Below, one piece after another: positions 26,601 through 38,600 of a stretch of 64,000 nucleotides of DNA; within the stretch, counting starts at the first letter, position 1; every line of letters starts with the position of its first letter. Both the position numbers and the translations under genes were made by a program. Below the pieces are notes generated by a model. The model searched no databases. It was not told the DNA's origin and saw only the letters and a program-made list of their open reading frames with translations. Source of the stretch: Corylus avellana (taxonomy: Eukaryota > Streptophyta > Magnoliopsida > Fagales > Betulaceae); the NCBI RefSeq assembly GCF_901000735.1, contig NC_081541.1, positions 8,981,055 to 9,045,054 of the forward strand. The letters are read 5' to 3'.

Positions 26601-29600
26601 CGGGAGGCAAGAGACCCTTCAAGTTCGAGAATATGTGGCTTAAAGTGGAGGGTTTTGTGGACAAAGTAAGGAGCTGGTGGGAGTCTTACCTTTTCCAGGG
26701 CACTCCGAGTTTCATTTTCGCAAAAAAGATGCAAGCTCTCAAAGGGGACATTCAGACATGGAATGTTCAGGAATTTGGAGATGTGGGAGGGTGCATTAAA
26801 GCCCGTATGGATGATATTAAGGATCTTGATAGGGTGGAGGAGGAGAGAGGGTTATCCGTTGAAGAAGTAGAGAGGAAAAGGTTGCTAGCTAGAGAGTTGG
26901 AGACTTATCTCTTACATGAGGAAATCAGCTGGAGGCAGAAATCTAGGATCCGTTGGTTGAAGGAGGGAGATAAATGTACGAAATTTTTCCATCAGATTGC
27001 TAATGCAAATAGAAGACAAAATTCTATTGAGTCTCTGATTGTGGGTGGTTCTATAACTTCAGATCAAGAGGTCATTAGCAACCATGTTACCAGTTTTTAT
27101 GAGTCTCTTTTTACAGAGAGCCTCAATTGGAGACCGAGGTTGGATGATCTTTTTTTTTTTTTTTTGATAAGTAAAAAGATGTATAAAAGAGCGCAGAGGA
27201 GCGCAACCCTAGTACACAGGGAGTATACAAGAGAGCGACTAAGAAGAAGAAAAAGAAAGTCAGGGAAGCTAATCACTATAGGCCATAGCCATCCAGTAGT
27301 CCAAGTGAAAAGAGTGTACAAGAAAAAGTGTACAAGGTCCTCTATGTTCCTAGATGAGTCCTCGAAATATCTAGCATTTCTCTCACTCCGGATGCACCAC
27401 ATGAGGCAAAGAGGAACCATCTTCCACACAACAGCACTGCGAGACTTGCCACCCGCCCACCAAGAAGCATACAACTCCCTGACACAACCAGGCATCACCC
27501 AACACAAACCAAACCGAGAGAAAACGGCATTCCACAAGATACGCGCAACCCCACAATGAAGAAAGAGATGATCAACTGACTCCTCATCCGACTCACACGC
27601 AACAACGATTTACCACTACAATACCTCTCTTCCGAATATTATCCAATGTTAGAGTCTTCCCAAGCACGGCCGTCCAAGCAAAGAAAGCCACTCTTGAAGG
27701 AACCTTAGTGCGCCAAATACTTTTCCATGTGAAAGGGATGAGATTTGTAGAAGCAAGGATCCTGATTTTGATATGTTGGATGATCTTGATTTTGATATGT
27801 TGTCGATTGGTGAGGCCTCTAGGCTGGAAGATCCTTTTGAGGAAAGGGAGGTGTGGGAGGTGGTGAAAGGTATGGATAGGGACAAGGCTCCAGGCCCAGA
27901 TGGATTTTCGATGGCCTTCTTCTAGGAGTGCTGGGATGTGATTAAGGGGGATATTATGGCGGTTTTTGCGGAGTTCCATGAGCGAGGTTATTTTGAAAAA
28001 AGCCTTAATGCCAAGTTTATCTCTCTTATTCCGAAGACACATGGAGCTACCGATATCAAGGATTTTCGTCCGATCTGCCTTGTGGGAGGGACTTATAAGA
28101 TTGTTGCCAAGGTATTAGCCAACATAATGAATAAAGTGATGGATAGGGTCATTTCGAAATCCCAGAACGCTTTTGTCAAAGGTAGGCAAATCCTGGACTC
28201 AATTCTCATTGCTAATGAATGTTTGGATAGTCGAATCAGATCAGGGGAACTTGGCTTGTTGTGCAAATTGGATATGGAAAAGGCATATGATCATATGAAT
28301 TGGAAGTTTCTTCTTTACTTACTGAGAAGGTGCGGTTTTGGAGAGAAATGGTGTTCCTGGATTGAACATTGCATCTCGTCTGTGCGCTTCTCGGTTCTGA
28401 TCAATGGATCCTCTTCCGGTTTCTTTGATAGTTCGCGGGGAGTGAGGCAAGGAGATCCTCTTTCTCCCTTCTTGTTTGTCATAGTCATGGAGGCGTTAGT
28501 AGGTTGATCAATGCCTCGATTAACAGGGGACTCATCAATGGTTTCTCGGTGGGAAGTAGGGAGTCGGATCGGGTTATTGTCTCTCACCTTCTCTTCGCTG
28601 ATGACATCTTGGTTTTTTGTGGGACAGAACCGAATCAAATAAGAAATTTTGGCGCTTTACTTGTTTGCTTTGAAGCTGTTTCTAGGTTAAAGGTGAATCT
28701 GGCTAAATCTGTCTTAGCCCCTATTGGTAGTATGGATAATGCGAGCATGTTGGCGGGCATCCTGGGTTATGGTTCAGCTTCTACACCTTTGAAGTACTTG
28801 GGTCTCCCGTTGGGGGCCCCGTTGAAGGTCAAGGCAAGTTGGGAGGACATGTTGGAGAAGTATGCTAGAAGATTGGCCCCGTGGAAACGCTTGTATTTGT
28901 CTAAGGGGGGGAGGATTACTCTCATCAAAAGCACCCTATCCAATCTTCCCACTTATTTTTTGTCTCTGTTTCCTATCCCTGCATCCGTGGCGAAGCGTAT
29001 GGAGAAGATACAACGTGATTTCTTATGGGGTGGGATTAATGATGAGTTTAAGTTCCATCTGGTCAGTTGGAACAAGGTTTGCTCTCCGATCTCTGAGGGA
29101 GGTTTAGGGATCCGGAATTTGCGTGTGATGAATAAAGCTTTGTTGGGGAAATGGTTGTGGAGATTTGCTCATGAGAAAGAGGCTTGGTGGAGGAAGATCC
29201 TGGTTGCTAAGTATGGTGCGGTTTGGGGCGGTTGGTGTTCTAGGGCTCCCAGTGGTCCGCATGGGGTGGGGTTATGGAAGCATATTTGCAGGGGGTGGAG
29301 GTCTTTCCGGGGTCACTTTAGATTTGTCCCTGGTCTTGGGTCCAACATCAGGTTTTGGGAGGATATCTGGTGCGTGACATGTCTCTCAAGGATGCTTTTC
29401 CTGGACTCTTCAATATTGGCACCAATAAGGATGCGTCTATTGCGGATAACAGGGAGTGTCTAAATGGCTCTGTGCAGTGGAACGTGGCCTTCATTTGCAG
29501 GGTTCATGATTGGGAAGTGGAGGTCTTGGCCTCTTTCTACACGCTATTGTATTCGCATTCGATGAGTGGGGTAGGGGAGGATAGGATGTGGTGGATATCT

Positions 29601-32600
29601 TCTCGGAAAGGCATATTTGAGGTAAGATCCTATTTCAGGATCCTTGCTTCTAGAAATCCCATCCCTTTCCCTTGGAAAAGTATTTGGCGCACTAAGGTTC
29701 CTTCAAGAGTGGCTTTCTTTACTTGGACGGCCGTGCTTGGGAAGACTCTAACATTGGATAATGTTCGGAAGAGAGGTATTGTAGTGGTAAATCGTTGTTG
29801 CATGTGTGAATCGGATGGGGAGTCAGTTGATCATCTCTTTCTTCATTGTGGGGTTGCGCGTATTTTGTGGAATGCCGTTTTCTCTCGGTTTGGATTGTGT
29901 TGGGTGATGCCTGGTTATGTAAGGGAGTTGTATGCTTCTTGGTGGGCGGGAGGCAAGTCTCGTAGTGCTGTTGTGTGGAAGATGGTCCCTCTTTGCCTCA
30001 TGTGGTGCATCTGGAGTGAGTGAAATGCTAGATGTTTCGAGGACTTATCTAGGAACATAGAGGACCTTGTCCACTTTTATTTGTGTTAGTGATGGAGGCT
30101 TTTAGTAGGATGATGAAGGCAATGGTGGAGAGAGAGCTTATGGCTGGTTTCTCGGTGGGTTCGCGGTTTGATGAGGTAATGGAAGTGTCGCATTTACTAT
30201 TTGCCAATGATACTATTATCTTTTGCGAGCCAAAGGTGGAACAACTTCGGAATTTGCGCTGCTTGTTGTTGTGCTTTGAAGCGGTTGCGGGGTTGAAAAT
30301 AAAATTTTCAAAGTCTGTGATTGCTCCTATAGGTATGGTGGACGATGTAGAAGGATTGGCAAGTATACTTGGATGTGGTGTGGATTCAATACCATTTGTA
30401 TATTTGGGGTTGCCTTTGGGGGCTCATAATAAGGACCCCTCTATATGGAATAAGGTGATAGAGAAGTTGGAGATGAAATTGGCGGGGTGGAAGCGAATGT
30501 ATCTATCCAAGGGGGGGAGATTAACGTTGATCAAGAGTACGCTATTTAGTATACCCACATACTATTTATCGTTGTTTCAAATTCCAGTGAGTGTGGCGAA
30601 ACGGATCGAAAAAATTCAAAGAGACTTTCTATGGGGAGGTGACGGAGATGAGTTCAAATTCCATTTGGTCCGTTGGTCCAACATTTGCATCCCTATGGAG
30701 GCGGGGGGATTAGGGGTAAAGAATTTGATACAATTTAATCAAGCTTTATTGGGTAAATGGTTGTGGAGATTTGCACATGAAAGAGATGCATGGTGGAGGA
30801 AATTAGTGGAGGCAAAATATGAGGTGATGACGGGTGATTGGTGTACCATGGAGGTAGGAGGGTCATATGGGGTGGGACTATGGAAAAGCATCCGAAGGGG
30901 GAGGGATGAGTTTAAGCAACATGTGCGATTCGAGGTAGGAACCGGGTCTCGTGTGTTGTTTTGGCAGGATGTGTGGTGTGGGGAAGCACCTCTGCAGAAT
31001 TTGTTTCCCGCCTTGTTTAATATTGCATGTGGAAAGGGGGTATGGGTAGAGGAGAATATGGAGAGGGTAAATTGAGCTATCTCTTGGAATGTAAGATTAA
31101 CTCGACCTGTTCATGATTGGGAATTGGAGGAGGTTTCGAGATTCTTTGAATTGCTGTATTCACAACAGATAAGGCAAGGTGGGGTAGATAAAATTAGATG
31201 GCTTCCCTCGAAGAGGAAAATTTTTGAGGTGAAGTTAAATTCAGCCCCGGTGGATGGTCCGTGGAAGCTTATTTGGAAGAGTAATGCTCCTTCGAGGGTG
31301 GCTTTTTTCGTTTGAACAGCGGTTATGGGGAAAATTTTAACATTGGACAACCTACAAAAGAAGAACATCATTGTGACGGAATGGTGTTGTATGTGCAAGA
31401 AGAGTGGCGAATCTATAGATCACCTTTTAGTACATTGTGAAGTTGCTGTAGAGGTATGGAATATGATCCTCCTGCTATTTGGTATAACGTGGGTGATGCC
31501 GGGGAGTTTGAAGGAATGCTTGGGAAGTTGGAGAGGGCAAAGGGGAAAGCGGTCAGCCGTGCACATTTGGAGGATGGCTCCTTTGTGTGTAATGTGGTCC
31601 TTATGGAGAGAGAGGAATGCGCGGAGCTTTGAGGATCGTGAAATGGGCAATACAGAATTGAAGCAAAGGGTGCTACAAACACTCTTCTCTTGGAGGGTAT
31701 TGGGGTCTTCTTCGCAAGCTTCAACGCTTACGGAATTTATAGATTTATGTGCGTCCTTTTCAGTTTAAAGCTCGTGTAGTGGGCTCTTTTGTATACTTCC
31801 TGTGTACATGGGTTGCGCCCCTTGCGCTTTTAATACGATGACTTTTACTTATAAAAAAAAAAGCTTATCATAATTTCAATTAAATATTTCACGTGTTAGA
31901 CTTCACTTATTGAAGAGGAGTTGGAGACCACATATGAGGGGGAGTGTTGAAATATTAATTTAAATGATTAAGTACATGCTTTCCTATCAGCTTTATTTTT
32001 TGGGATAATTGGTGATTTATCACACATAATCGATATATGGATGTTCTTGTTGAAATTAATATTTCACGTGTTAGACCTCACTTATTGAAGAGGAGTTGGA
32101 GACCACATATGAGGGGGAGTGTTGAAATATTAATTAAAATGATTAAGTCCATGCTTTCCTATCAGCTTTATTTTTTGGGATAATTGGTGATTTATCACAC
32201 ATAATCGATATATGGATGTTCATGTTGAAATTAATACGGACATGCGCAGAATTATTTAAGATTTGTACTCTAGGAAATGTAATTTACAATAAATTGTTTA
32301 TGAAAACTAATATTTTAGTTAAAAACAACAGTTTCAACCACTTTCCTGAGTAGTTAGATGCAGTCTTCTAAAACTGTAGAACTTTATGTCATAGAATGAA
32401 TATATGTTGTTGCCTTCTGCCAACGTATGCATGTTTAACACGTTATGTCTTATGTCGTGTATTTTTCAGTTCTAAGTAAAGCTTTGTTGTTCGGCTGTAG
32501 TTTTTTTTAGTATAGTGTGGTCCACATTGGTAGCTAATAAATTGAATTGTATCTTGTTAGTATATTACTCTTTCGAGGTGCTTATGTCAACCCCACTTGG

Positions 32601-35600
32601 GTTTTCACTTGAGAAGTTCCGATTGGAAAATGAAGAGTTTTGAAAAGATATTTATATGAGAACCCTGTTTCACTTGTCTCCTTTCTTTTTTTCTTCCTTT
32701 GCCCTTCTACGCATGAAACTTGTTTCAATACTGTTTTTAGCATGTTGTTTGAGAAACAATATTTACATATCAATTTTTTGCATTTGAGCATTTAGCAAAT
32801 GAATAATGCTACACTTACTCCCATTTCTTTACATAATTTTTTCACTCCCATAGGTGGCTTTTAAAACCACAATTGAATATGAGATGGTGGCGTTTGATTC
32901 AATGGTGGTTTTAAAAGCCACCTATGAGTGTGGAAAAATTGTGTAAAGAAATGGAAGTAAGTGTAGCATTCCTCTTAGCAGATTTTAAATGCTCATAAAA
33001 GTATTTAAATTATTTACTTGAACAGGTATGCATCGAAGGAAAATGATACCTGGATTCGAGCCTTGGTGAAAGATCTCACTGTTGAGGCCGGTTCTGGTCT
33101 TATCATTCTTGATCCAGTGGATATTTCAGGGGGATATACTTCTATTAAGGACAAAACAAATATGTCTCTGATATCGACCAATATATGTATCCATCTTTCA
33201 CTTAGTGCCATTTCTGTCATTCTTAATCTGCAAAATCAGGCAGCAGCAGCATTACAATTTGGAAATGCAATACCCCTTGCTCCCTGTACCAACTTTGATC
33301 GACTATGGGTGTCCCCAAAAGGTTGTTCTCATATAAATTTGATGTTTAATTGATAATAATCTACATTCTCATTAGAAATCAATTTCCTCAGTGTACTTTT
33401 TCATGTAGCTTCACAAACTCTTCTCTGGTTCTTAATTGACTTTCTGGTAACTTTCTTACACGTGGGAGTATATTTCTGCAGAAAATGGTTCCCGTTACAA
33501 TCTTACCTTTTGGAGGCCCCAAGCTCCTTCAAACTATGTCATATTGGGAGACTGTGTGACTTCAAGGTACAAATATGTTAAATTGATTTTTCAAATAAAT
33601 AAATAAATAAAAAGCTAAATTGATTTTTTATTTAACTAGAGTGATTTTTTCTTTTTTTTTTAATAACAATAATGTAAAGTTTTCAAATGGAAGTGAGTAA
33701 AAAAAACAAAATGGTATCTTACCAGATTTGGCGCAGTTTTTTTTTGTTTATTTTCTAATGTCTTAGATGCCATCTTTTGTTAAATTTGATTTGTTGTAAT
33801 GTGTTTTCAGGCCAATTCCTCCTTCACAGGCAGTAGTGGCAGTAAGTAATACATATGGGCGTGTAAGGAAGCCTATTGGTTTCAATCTCATTGGTTTGTT
33901 CTCTCGTATTCAAGGATTTGATAGTGGTGAATGCCATTCTGATCTTGATAGTGATTGTTCTCTTTGGATGCCTGTTGCACCGCCTGGATATACAGCATTG
34001 GGATGTGTTGCTCATAAAGGAAACCAACCTCCACCAAGTCATGTTGTTTATTGCATCCGTTCTGACCTTGTTACATCATCAGTGTTTTCAGAATGTATAC
34101 ATAGTGCCCCTTCAAATTCTTGTATGGTGAATGGATTTAGTATCTGGCGTCTAGACAATGTTGTTGGAACATTTTTTGCCCATTCTTCAACTGAATGCCC
34201 TACCAAAGACAAAAGTTTTGACCTGAATCATCTACCTCTCTTGAACTCAAATCGGCATCATTTTGCCTTGAAAGAATCTGGCTCAGATTTGACTGATGAT
34301 CATGACTATGGAAGTGAACAAACAAATAATCTGAGTGCAAATTCACCTGGTTGTGACATTGTGAGGTCAATTTCAAAAGCAAGTAATTGTTATACGTCCA
34401 CTCCTAACTTTGAACGAATCTGGTGGGACAAGGGTGGTGACCTCCGACATCCTGTCTCAATATGGCGACCTATTGTGCGTCCAGGTTATGCCATACTGGG
34501 TGATTGCATAACTGAAGGGTTAGACCTTTTTATCTTGGACTTTTCGTTATAATACTTTTTGGTCATCATAATCTGTACTTTTTGTTAATCTCTTCACAAC
34601 CTATTATTTACCAACATGTCTCGTCACTTGTTCTTCCTGTCAGCTTAGAACCACCTGCCCTGGGCGTAATATTCAAGGCTGATAATCCCGAAATATCTGC
34701 AAAGCCTGTGCAGTTTACTAGAGTTGCCCGTATCACGGGGAAAGGTTTTGATGAAGTTTTCTTCTGGTACCCAATTGCTCCTCCTGGTTATGCTTCTCTA
34801 GGATGCATAGTCTCAAGAACAGATGAAGCACCACGCCTAGATTCATTCTGCTGCCCGAGGATGGATCTTGTTAACCAAGCCAATATTCTTGAGGTTCCAA
34901 TCTCCAGATCTTCAAGTTCAAAAGCATCTCAGTGCTGGAGCATTTGGAAAGTTGAAAATCAGGTTAAACTGAATGTTCACTGATCTAGTAGCTAGTCTGA
35001 TTGTCATTTAAAATTTTTGGCTTCCCTATCTGATGTCAATTATAAAACCTTAAATTCTTTTTCCTTAATCAAACATTTCTTTTGCAATTGTCCATATTTT
35101 TCCTTTTCCTTCTCTTCCCTATCTGATGGTGTTATCTTGTTTTGCTTATTGTTTTAGGCTTTTACTTAAAGAGTTGGAAATCATTATGTTTATGGCTATC
35201 ATTTGTTTCTGTAGGCCTGCACTTTTCTTGCTCGTTCTGATTTGAAACATCCTTCAAATCGATTAGCTTACACTCTTGGTGATTCCGTGAAGCCCAAGGC
35301 TCGGGAAAACATAACTGCTGAAATGAAGCTAAGATGCTTCTCTTTGACAGTTCTTGACAGCTTATGTGGAATGGTTTGTTTTCTAAATGAAACTTGATCA
35401 CCTAGATTCCGATGTTAAGATAGTTCCCTTTCTTTTAGTTGAAATTATTATTATGACAGAATTTGAACCCTTTCAGATGACACCACTCTTTGACACAACA
35501 ATCTCCAATATCAAGCTCGCAACACATGGTCGACTAGAGGCAATGAATGCAGTACTGATTTCCTCTATTGCTGCATCAGCCTTCAACACACAATTAGAAG

Positions 35601-38600
35601 CTTGGGAGCCCCTTATTGAATCATTTGATGGAATATTCAAGTAATATTTGCTTTTCTCAATCGATTATGTGCCTATTTTTCCTTTTATATTTAAATCTCT
35701 TTGATCTTCAATGATGTTATTATACATTACCTGTTGAAGGTTTGAAACTTATGATACCAATGTACACCAACCATCAAAACTTGGGAAGACATTACGTGTT
35801 GCTGCTACCAATATCCTGAATATAAATGTCAGTGCTGCAAATCTGGAGACTTTTATAGGGAGCATTCTTTCTTGGCGAAAGCAGTTAGGGCTTGAACAGA
35901 AAGCAGCCAAGCCAAATGAGGTCTTGATCTTGAGTTGATTTTTGTATTAAGCAGATTGTTTTAAATGCTTTACTAACTCACTATTTTTGCAGGAAGCTGG
36001 TTGTCATCGTATACGCGGAGATGATCCAACTTTTTCTGCGTTGGATGAAGATGACTTTCAGACTGTTATTTTAGAGAATAAACTTGGGTGTGATATTTAT
36101 CTGAAAAAAGTTGAGCATTCGGATACAGTTGACCAGCTACATCATGGTGACTGTACTTCTGTTTGGATTCCACCTCCAAGGTTTTCAGACAGGTTAAATG
36201 TTGCAGATGAATCAAGGGAAGAACGTTATTATGTAGCTATCCAGATTCTTGAAGCTAAGGTTGTGACTGTAGCTATGTTGATAAAATACTCATCCAAACA
36301 TTTGTTTATTATCTTCACTACAACTTCTTGGAAAGAACAGTGACGCTTTCTATTTTTTCCAGGGTTTACCAATCATTGATGATGGAAATAGCCATAATTT
36401 TTTCTGTGCTTTGCGCCTTGTCGTTGATAGTCAGGCAACAGATCAACAAAAGCTTTTTCCTCAGAGCGCAAGGACGAAATGTGTTAAACCTTTAGTTTCA
36501 AAACTCTACAACCTTGATGCAGGCACTGCAAAGTGGAATGAACTCTTCATATTTGAAGTTCCTCGGAAGGTATCGTATAAGGAAGCTTTATTTTTTGCTA
36601 TAGCTTTTATATTCGTTAAAAGAGAGAAATTATTTAGGTAGTGGATCATCAATTTAGACTGTTTATAAGGAAGACATTGCACAAAACTATGATCACAACG
36701 TATAAAACTATATGGAAAATTAAGCTCCCTTTTGATCTGCTACTCCCATGTTGCTTGCAATTGCCTCTCATAGTATCTTCTGCAGTAGTGATGACGGATT
36801 TTGGCCAAGACTTCTCTTTGGCTGTCTCTTTAGGCCTTTTTAGCCAAAATTTTGCATGTATTTTTTTTGGCTTTCTTTTTTGTCTTGGATTTGATTGAGG
36901 CATCTTCATTTTAGTATCGTAGTGTATAAATGTTTGCCTTTCAGTATTGGCTCTTGTTAGCGTAGGACAGCTTGGTATTATAGAGATTGATTTGTACCAT
37001 CAAGGAATGCAAATTTTTTTCTTAGTTTAAATTAGTGGGTTATGGAATCATGAGCAAGTTTCAAGGTTTTTGGTTAGTTAGAAGGGCTTCTTAGGAAATT
37101 AGTCTTGGATAAGGCATGTGATGTAAGAGGGGGATTCTTCAACTATCAGTAGTAAGGGCAAGAAAGGATTATAGCAGCCTGTGGAGACACTTTTTCCATT
37201 GGACAGATCTTGTACATTTGAATATAATTTTAGACAGATTTTTGGCGTATGTGAACCTTCTGTCAAAGGTTTGCTAACTTTAGAAGTAGATCTATACTAC
37301 TTATCAAAAAAAAAGAAGTAGATCTATAAGCCAAAGCAGAGGGAGCACTTCAGATTAATTCTTCCCATTGTTGATGATATTTTAAAATTCCGCTTTGAAA
37401 GAAGTATTTTCTCTGTTCTTCAATTCTCCTATTTGTATCATTCTCTCTTATTTTGTAGTCGAAGAACTCCTTACAAGAAATGTGTACTTGTGTTTTGTCT
37501 GAGTTTTTTATTTTTTATTTTATTTTATTTATTATTATTATTATTTTTTATTTTTTATTGTTACATGATGAAACAAGTTCTCTCTCTCTCTCTTTGTTTT
37601 AGTGATCTTAATTTGGAAATGTCCTATGTCAAATTTTTTTATCAGCCTGTGCTTCTTTTATCATATGAGTTGTTTGATACTAATATATTGCCATATGGAG
37701 GTTTTGCTCTTGTAGATCATAATACTTCTATTGTTATTTGGATTTTCATAGAATTTGGTGCCAATTTATGTTGTTTTTGAATTTATTATGTGTTCCTAAC
37801 TATTAAATTATTAATTATCCCAAAAGCTTAAGCTGATAGGAAATGATGAATTTACTTATTTAATTAATTAGGATAAATCCATTTTTGGTTCTTGTGGTTT
37901 GAAGTTTTGGCAAATGGCTCCATAGGTTTTAAAAAGTGATTAATCACTCTTTAGAGTAAGCAAAAAAAAAAAAAAAAAAAAATTGGTCCCTTTCGTTGTA
38001 AAAGTTGACAAAATCTGTTAATGTGCCACATCAACATCAATGATAGTGTGACACGTGTTACTTTCAATAAAAAAAAAAATTATAAATGTATATAAAAAAT
38101 AGGAGAAACTTCATAAAACCTCCATGAACTTCTACATATTTTGAAATTACTCTTAGAAGTTCAAAAACTTTCAATAAGGGTATTGAAGTTTCAATTACCC
38201 AATTTCGTTAGGATGTTTCATTAAATCTTCCCAAAATACCCCTATTTTAAATTATAAAAAAATAAAAATAAAAATAAAAGTTGTAAAGATTCAGATGTTT
38301 ATTTTTTTTTATGAAAAAAAAAAAAAACATATTTACAATATTTTTTAATAAAAAAAGGTGGTATTTTGAGAATTTTGACAAGATTTAATGGAAAACCTAA
38401 TAGAATGGGGTAATTGAAAGAAATTGAAAATTCGATACTCTCAGTTGAGAGTTTTTGAACTTTGGGAGGGGTAACGTGAAAACTAGTGAAAGTTCAAGAG
38501 AGTTTTGTGAAATTTTTCTAAATAAATAAATTTAGGGGCAATTGGGCCACCTTTTTGGCCAAATGGGGGCTCCAAGGCCATGAGGGTGGTTTGGCCGCCC

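Larger units (their letters stand above)
24156..30078 (+). mobile_element. LINE (subfamily C) body of a hybrid element
   Basis: ORF1 remnants at 24172-25851 are in several frames. Endonuclease follows from about 25889 ([52 protein letters not shown]), then reverse transcriptase ([47 protein letters not shown]) and zf-RVT ([18 protein letters not shown]). Dead: stops at 26204 and 27924, frameshifts near 28500 and 29370, stop near 30023. An antisense LINE (27152-27775) splits the region between endonuclease and reverse transcriptase. The C-type text ends abruptly near 30078 at the codons for EDLVHF, where A-type text begins. Confidence 0.92.
23462..33025. other. 9.6-kb intron dominated by a hybrid LINE
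   Basis: Holds a TC/AC microsatellite (23638-23668), a TRIM-like relic (about 23895-24155), the hybrid LINE (about 24156-31861), a tandem TRIM-like repeat (31884-32233) and a hairpin MITE (32805-32970). The remaining stretches (32234-32804) show nothing. Confidence 0.85.

Noticed and set aside
24156..31861. Reverse transcriptase as part of a retron, DGR or other defence system
   Set aside because: APE endonuclease, FADD reverse transcriptase, zf-RVT and poly(A) tail with target duplications identify a plant LINE.
31884..32233. CRISPR-like or satellite array
   Set aside because: Only two units, each containing polypurine tract and LTR-like sequence; a TRIM arrangement explains it.
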